Assembly (NCBI GenBank): GCA_900552735.1 | Contig: USBA01000006.1 | Coordinates: 1-26,126, forward strand | Reading direction: 5' to 3' | Source: an uncultured Collinsella sp. | GTDB lineage: Bacteria > Actinomycetota > Coriobacteriia > Coriobacteriales > Coriobacteriaceae | DNA: 26,126 bases | In this document: positions 22,159 through 26,126 of the stretch, in pieces | How positions within the stretch are numbered: position 1 is the first letter of the stretch | Layout of the letters: each line of letters opens with the position of its first letter | The notes under the pieces: generated by a model | The model's database searches: none | What the model was told of the DNA's origin: nothing | The model's input: the letters and a program-made list of their open reading frames with translations, nothing else | Translations under genes and position numbers: made by a program

Positions 22159-22378
22159 TGTCTCAATCTGTAACAACTGCAGCCATTTTTGCCGAGTAAC
22201 TGTTATAGATCGAGATTATCTCTTCAGGGGAATTCGAATGTCTCAATCTGTAACATCTGGACGGACAAAAGGTCTCTATCTGTTACAGATTGAGACAAAG
22301 GTCAGGGACTACGACGTCTTATCTAGATCTGTAACAGTTAGACGGGAATTCGGGCCCTAGATGTTACAGATTGAGACA
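22159..22378. repeat. Tandem array of three inverted-repeat modules
   Basis: A 17-bp motif, TGTCTCAATCTGTAACA, occurs at 22159-22175 and 22239-22255, with a degenerate copy at about 22320-22336. Each is followed by its inverted copy after exactly 25 nt: 22201 (degenerate), 22281-22297 (perfect) and 22362-22378 (perfect). Units repeat at 80-81 bp. Loops and the roughly 21-nt gaps between units differ from each other. The second left arm also pairs over 20 bp with the third right arm (22239-22258 with 22359-22378). This fills most of the 457-bp gap between two minus-strand genes, and no coding sequence is seen. Confidence 0.9.
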
Positions 22379-22396
22379 ATCGCGTCGCGAAAATAA

Positions 22397-22432
22397 AAAC
22401 CTCCGCAGGGGTGCTTCTCTTGCGGAGGTTTT
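22397..22432 (-). terminator. Rho-independent terminator of the DXS-like gene
   Basis: AACCTCCGCA and TGCGGAGGTT (arms within 22397-22432) flank a 13-nt loop. On the minus strand the hairpin is followed by TTTTATTTT, and it starts 1 nt after the stop codon. Confidence 0.9.
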
Positions 22433-22433
22433 C

Positions 22434-24215
22434 TTACTCGTTGAGTAGTCTCGCGGCTTCGGCGGCCATGTTCTCGACCGTCATGCCGTTCTGCGCAAGC
22501 AGTTCGTTGGGGTCGTAGCGGTCGGGGAAGCCCTTGGCGATGCCGAAGGTGCGCGTGCGCAACGGCGTGCATGCCAGATAGCACGCGACGCGTTCGCCCC
22601 AGCCGCCGTCCAAGATGCCGTTCTCGAGGGTGACGACAACGCGATGCTCGGCGGCAAGGCTATCGAGGAACTCACGGTCGAGCTCGGTTGCAAAGCGCGG
22701 GTTGACGAGCGTGGCCTCGATGCCGTACTCGGCAGTTAGACGGTTTGCCACGCGCTCACCCAGCTCAAAGAAATCGCCAAGCGCGAGCACGGCAACGTCG
22801 TGGCCCTGACGCACCACGTTGTAGCGAACGGCGCTGTAGTCGGTGTCTTCGGCGGGCGCAAGGTCGGGGCGGCTTACCAGGCCGATGCCCGGTACGCGGA
22901 TTGCCACGGGATGCTCGCGGTGGTCGAGCGACCAGCTCAGCATGGACAGATATTCCTCCATGCAGGCTGGTGCCAAGTAGTGCATGTTGGGAAGACCGCC
23001 CAGCATGGAAATATCAAAGAACGAGAGGTGCGTCTCGGACGTGGTGCCAAAGACCGAAGCGCCAAACACCAGGATGGTTGCGGGGGCGTCGTTGAGGCAC
23101 AGGTCGTGCCACAGCTCGTCGTAGGCGCGCTGCAAAAACGTGCCGTACACACCAAAGACTGGCTTGGCGCCCGAGCGTGCAAGCGCGGTGGCAAAGGTCA
23201 CGGCGTGCTCCTCGGCAATGCCCACATCGACGAACTGTTTGCCGGCGGCAGCGCGAAGCTCGGGTGTAAAGCCCATGATGTAGGGCGTGGCGGCCGTGAT
23301 ACCAACGACCTGTGGATCGCGCTCGATGGCGGCGCTGAGCGCCTCGCCCGTAATGTCGGCGTAGGTGCGCGGCGCAGGCTCGCTCGGATGGCCCGGGCAG
23401 AGCTTGCGCCCGGTCGCCATGTCAAACGGACCCACGTGGTGCCAGCGCTCGGGGTCGCTCTGGGCCGGCTCAAAGCCCTTGCCCTTGGCGGTGGAGACGT
23501 GCAGCACGATGGGATGATCGATATTGCGCAGTTCCTGCAGCGCGTCGACTAGGGCCAACACATCGTTACCGGCGTCCAGATAGCGGTAGTCGAGCCCCAT
23601 CGCGCGGAAAACGTTGCGCTCGCAGGTGCCGTTGCTGGCGCGCAGCTCGGCCAGATTGCGATACAGGCCGCCATGGTTCTCGGCAATGGACTGGTCGTTA
23701 TCGTTGACGATGATGATCAGGTTGCTGTCGAGATCGGCGGCATTGTTGAAGCCCTCAAACGCCAGGCCGCCCGAAAGCGAGCCGTCGCCAATGATGGCGA
23801 TGACGTTGTATGCATCGCCCGCCAGGTCACGAGCGTGCGCCAGGCCGCAGCCCAGGCTCACCGACGTGGAGGTGTGCCCCATGGCAAACAGGTCATGCTC
23901 GGACTCGTCGGGATTGGCAAAGCCAGAAGCCTCACCATAACGCTCCGGATCGATATAAGTGTACGCGCGCCCCGTTAGCGCCTTGTGGGCGTAGGTCTGG
24001 TGCGAAACGTCAAAGACAATCTTGTCGATGGGGGAGTTAAACACGCGATGAAGCGCAACCGTAAGCTCAACGACGCCCAGGTTGGGGGCAACGTGCCCGC
24101 CGACGGCGGCGGAGCTTTCGAGGATTGCCTGGCGGATCTCGCCGCAGAGCTGCGGGAGCTCGGCGCGATTAAGAGCCTTGACGTCCTCGGGCGTTGTCGT
24201 TTGCGTAAGCAGCAT
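22434..24215 (-). CDS. 1-deoxy-D-xylulose-5-phosphate synthase (DXS) family protein, divergent acceptor site
   Basis: A 593-residue thiamine-diphosphate enzyme of the DXS/transketolase family, shorter than standard DXS (about 620-640). Cofactor and donor-site residues are kept: His41 (GGHVAPNLG), His72 (DVSHQTY), His114 (MGHTSTS), GDGSLSGG at 143-150, His259/260 and Glu335 (DVGIAEEHAVT). FLQRAYDELWHD is also kept. The acceptor site is not. Where E. coli DXS (recalled sequence) has Arg420 in DRAG, Asp427 in GADG and Arg478 in YPRG, this protein has Gly385, Thr392 and Gly443, while the His431 equivalent remains (His396). Automated annotation would call it dxs. A different acceptor is likely. 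It is a lone gene with its own terminator. Confidence 0.82.
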   Translation of the reverse strand: MLLTQTTTPEDVKALNRAELPQLCGEIRQAILESSAAVGGHVAPNLGVVELTVALHRVFNSPIDKIVFDVSHQTYAHKALTGRAYTYIDPERYGEASGFANPDESEHDLFAMGHTSTSVSLGCGLAHARDLAGDAYNVIAIIGDGSLSGGLAFEGFNNAADLDSNLIIIVNDNDQSIAENHGGLYRNLAELRASNGTCERNVFRAMGLDYRYLDAGNDVLALVDALQELRNIDHPIVLHVSTAKGKGFEPAQSDPERWHHVGPFDMATGRKLCPGHPSEPAPRTYADITGEALSAAIERDPQVVGITAATPYIMGFTPELRAAAGKQFVDVGIAEEHAVTFATALARSGAKPVFGVYGTFLQRAYDELWHDLCLNDAPATILVFGASVFGTTSETHLSFFDISMLGGLPNMHYLAPACMEEYLSMLSWSLDHREHPVAIRVPGIGLVSRPDLAPAEDTDYSAVRYNVVRQGHDVAVLALGDFFELGERVANRLTAEYGIEATLVNPRFATELDREFLDSLAAEHRVVVTLENGILDGGWGERVACYLACTPLRTRTFGIAKGFPDRYDPNELLAQNGMTVENMAAEAARLLNE

Positions 24216-24442
24216 CGTTGTGGGTTACTCCATGCGAATCGAGCGCCGGCGCTCCCTCGGCCGGCACAATTGCACAAAACAGTCTCGCACATTTTGGCGT
24301 TTGATATGTGACGGCGGCGCGGTAATTCGCCAACTGGCGGGGCAAAACGTTTTGTCCGATGCCATACTGATAGATTCGATGATGATTTTTTCAATACGTG
24401 CAGGCCGTGGCTTGCCGCCGTGAGCCGCTGGAAGGAGGCAGC

Positions 24443-24979
24443 ATGTCCGATGCCGTTCGTGCCGAGAAAATCGCGCACGAGGTCGACGATGCCGCCCGCC
24501 AGCTCGCCCAGGCGGGCCGCTTGGACCTGACACACGAGTTTATCCAGCATGGCGACGTGACGGTCTATGCACATGTGACCTCGGTGGCACGGGCAAGTCT
24601 GTCCTTTGCCGAGCACTTGGGCCGTGCTGGCATTTCGATCGACCGTGCCTCGCTGCTGCGCGGAGCCCTGTTGCACGATTACTTTCTCTACGATTGGCAC
24701 GATCCCGACCCAAGCCATCGACTGCACGGATTTCGGCATCCATTTTTTGCTCTGGCGCGTGCCGAGGAAGATTTTGAGCTGACGCCGCGCGAGCGGAATA
24801 TTATCGTGCGGCATATGTTTCCGCTGGTGCCGGTGCCGCCGACGTGTCGTGAGGCATGGATTGTGTGTCTGGCGGATAAATGGTGTGCTCTGCGCGAGAC
24901 GATCGCCGGCCGCCTGCCGCGCAAGGACGAGACAGACGATAGCGTGAGTAAAGAATCAAGCGAGAAGAGGAGAGGGTAG
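24443..24979 (+). CDS. HD-domain phosphohydrolase
   Basis: A 178-residue soluble protein. Metal-site candidates are His44 (VYAHVTSVAR), His78-Asp79 (GALLHDYFLYDW), His99, His124 (IIVRHMFPL) and Asp145 (CLADKW), the pattern of HD metal-dependent phosphohydrolases. The start at 24443 has AAGGAGG 5 nt upstream, and the open frame above it has no such site. The polar C-terminal 20 residues look disordered. The next gene starts 3 nt after the stop, so the two form an operon. Substrate unknown, with a nucleotide or phosphoester likely from the fold. Confidence 0.88.
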   Translation: MSDAVRAEKIAHEVDDAARQLAQAGRLDLTHEFIQHGDVTVYAHVTSVARASLSFAEHLGRAGISIDRASLLRGALLHDYFLYDWHDPDPSHRLHGFRHPFFALARAEEDFELTPRERNIIVRHMFPLVPVPPTCREAWIVCLADKWCALRETIAGRLPRKDETDDSVSKESSEKRRG

Positions 24980-24982
24980 ACG

Positions 24983-26002
24983 GTGGGGACCGCGATCGAC
25001 ATGGCATTTGACGGCGCGACGCTTGCCGCCTGCCCACTCTCGGCACTGGTGCTCTCGTTTGCCTTTTACGGGTTTTGCGGTTGGGCATGGGAGTCGACAG
25101 TATGCGCCATGCTCAATCACGGACGATTTGCCAACAGTGGCTTTTTGCTGGGGCCGTGTTGTCCTATCTATGGTGTGGGCGGCATTGCCTGCTGGCTGCT
25201 GTTGCGCGGGATTCCGGATGCCTCGAGCCAGTTTGTCGCTGCAGCGCTCGTATGCAGCGTGATTGAGTACAGCGTGGGCGTGCTGTTGGAAAAAACAACG
25301 GGCGCTCGCTTTTGGGATTACTCGCACCTGCCGTTTAACCTGCACGGACGCATCTGTCTGTACTGGGCCTGCGCGTTTGGCTTGGGTGCGTTGTGTATTT
25401 GCCGGTTAGTGGAGCCGGCATTGCTGGGGCTGCTTGGCCATCTGCCGGTGCTGATTGTGCGGCTGTCCGCCTTTATCGTCGCGGTCGCGATGATGGTCGA
25501 CGCGGTGTGCTCGTTGGCGAGCTGGCGGCGTCTGTCTGATCAGCTGGAGCGCGTCCGGGCCGACCTTGCCGACCGCATCAATGAGTCGCTTGCCGATGCC
25601 TCGGACTCAATGCTCGAACGTATTCCCGATTCTACGATTGACTCGGTGGCACAGACGCACATCCGTAGCCGTGCCGTTAACGCGTGGCTGGCCGAGCTGG
25701 GCGACGCGACGCTCGATGCCCTGCGCGAGAAGGCTTTGATGCCGACGTTTATCTCGGATGGGGCTCGCGGCCTGGCGCTCGCTGCCCGCCGCGTGGCCGA
25801 TGCCGCGCCGAACATGCCGCGTCCGTCGCTCAGTCGTCGCCTTGCCGGCAAGCGCATGAGCCGTCCGGTGCCGAGCGTGTCGCTCAGCCGCCGCGACCTG
25901 CGCTTTTTCAATGCCTTCCCGCGTCTGCGCATCAATCGCTACGAAGGTGTCATTCGAGCAACTAATCTCCGCGACCGCGCCCGCGAGCTGTTCCGACGCT
26001 AG
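24983..26002 (+). CDS. CmpB-like putative ABC transporter permease family membrane protein
   Basis: A 339-residue protein. The N-terminal half (to about 172) has five or six membrane segments with the family landmarks FYGFCGWAWES, FLLGPCCPIYGVGG, EYSVGVLLEK and WDYSHLPFNLHGRICLYW, which match the CmpB-like family (PF06541) from memory. The transport label is historical and no ATPase is linked. The C-terminal 165 residues are cytoplasmic, Arg-rich and amphipathic. The start is GTG at 24983 with GAGAGGG 6 nt upstream. An in-frame ATG at 25001 is the alternative. It is coupled to the HD protein gene and may form a membrane-associated unit with it. Confidence 0.82.
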   Translation: MGTAIDMAFDGATLAACPLSALVLSFAFYGFCGWAWESTVCAMLNHGRFANSGFLLGPCCPIYGVGGIACWLLLRGIPDASSQFVAAALVCSVIEYSVGVLLEKTTGARFWDYSHLPFNLHGRICLYWACAFGLGALCICRLVEPALLGLLGHLPVLIVRLSAFIVAVAMMVDAVCSLASWRRLSDQLERVRADLADRINESLADASDSMLERIPDSTIDSVAQTHIRSRAVNAWLAELGDATLDALREKALMPTFISDGARGLALAARRVADAAPNMPRPSLSRRLAGKRMSRPVPSVSLSRRDLRFFNAFPRLRINRYEGVIRATNLRDRARELFRR

Positions 26003-26108
26003 CCGGGACGGGTACGCTCGCGGCTTCCTTGCTCGCGTATTTCCCGTTCGTTTCGCGCCCGTTGCCGCGCCGTTTCCAAGATTGCGGCACCGTTTCCATT
26101 CGACAACG

Positions 26109-26126
26109 CGGCGTTTAACAACGCCG
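26109..26126. repeat. Short hairpin at the window edge
   Basis: CGGCGTT-TAAC-AACGCCG is a perfect 7-bp stem ending on the last base of the window. It may be the terminator of the preceding operon, but the following sequence is not visible. Confidence 0.35.

Noticed and set aside
22159..22378. CRISPR-like look of conserved repeats with unique spacers
   Set aside because: Repeat copies alternate in orientation, there are only three units, spacers alternate between 25 and about 21 nt, and no cas genes are present.

Overview
The window looks like a chromosomal segment of a high-GC actinobacterium of the class Coriobacteriia, most likely Collinsella or a close relative. This is inferred from gene content, codon use and the style of intergenic repeats; no rRNA or other marker gene is present. 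About 24 protein genes are supported. Most are housekeeping or metabolic, and they are separated by gaps unusually rich in palindromic repeats.

Positions 1-3600 hold a membrane-anchored XRE-type regulator, a small conserved protein of unknown function, two intergenic regions full of inverted repeats, and a 6-phosphofructokinase on the minus strand. The 3' end of that kinase lies inside a large nested inverted duplication. Positions 3700-9500 hold a membrane-anchored Ntn-type amide hydrolase, an M18 aminopeptidase, a RelB/DinJ-PIN toxin-antitoxin pair, a D-2-hydroxyacid dehydrogenase and a methionine aminopeptidase with a SEC-C zinc motif. Positions 9650-13930 hold a radical SAM protein, an alpha/beta hydrolase and a two-gene signalling unit (degenerate GGDEF + REC + HD-GYP, then a stand-alone Hpt protein).

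Positions 13930-17660 form a visibly more A+T-rich block: a DUF2975 membrane protein with its small XRE partner, then an ABC-2 exporter (one ATPase, two permeases). The exporter is preceded by a 12-codon leader ORF whose stop overlaps the ATPase start. Positions 17690-21976 are a five-gene minus-strand operon for polar amino acid uptake (binding lipoprotein, two permeases, ATPase) ending in a class I glutamine-amidotransferase-like hydrolase. Positions 22434-24215 encode a DXS-family thiamine-diphosphate enzyme that keeps the cofactor residues but lacks the residues that hold the glyceraldehyde-3-phosphate acceptor. The window closes with an HD-domain protein and a CmpB-like membrane protein.

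The most unusual features are the repeats. At least three unrelated arm sequences form perfect inverted repeats of 17-20 bp around non-conserved loops of 25-28 nt (9543-9609, 13948-14011, 22159-22378). The last is a tandem array of three hairpins at 80-81 bp spacing. A separate family of short hairpins with a GGGACAG core, like REP elements tied to RAYT transposases, occurs three times. The DXS-like enzyme and the tandem hairpin array are the strongest candidates for something undescribed.
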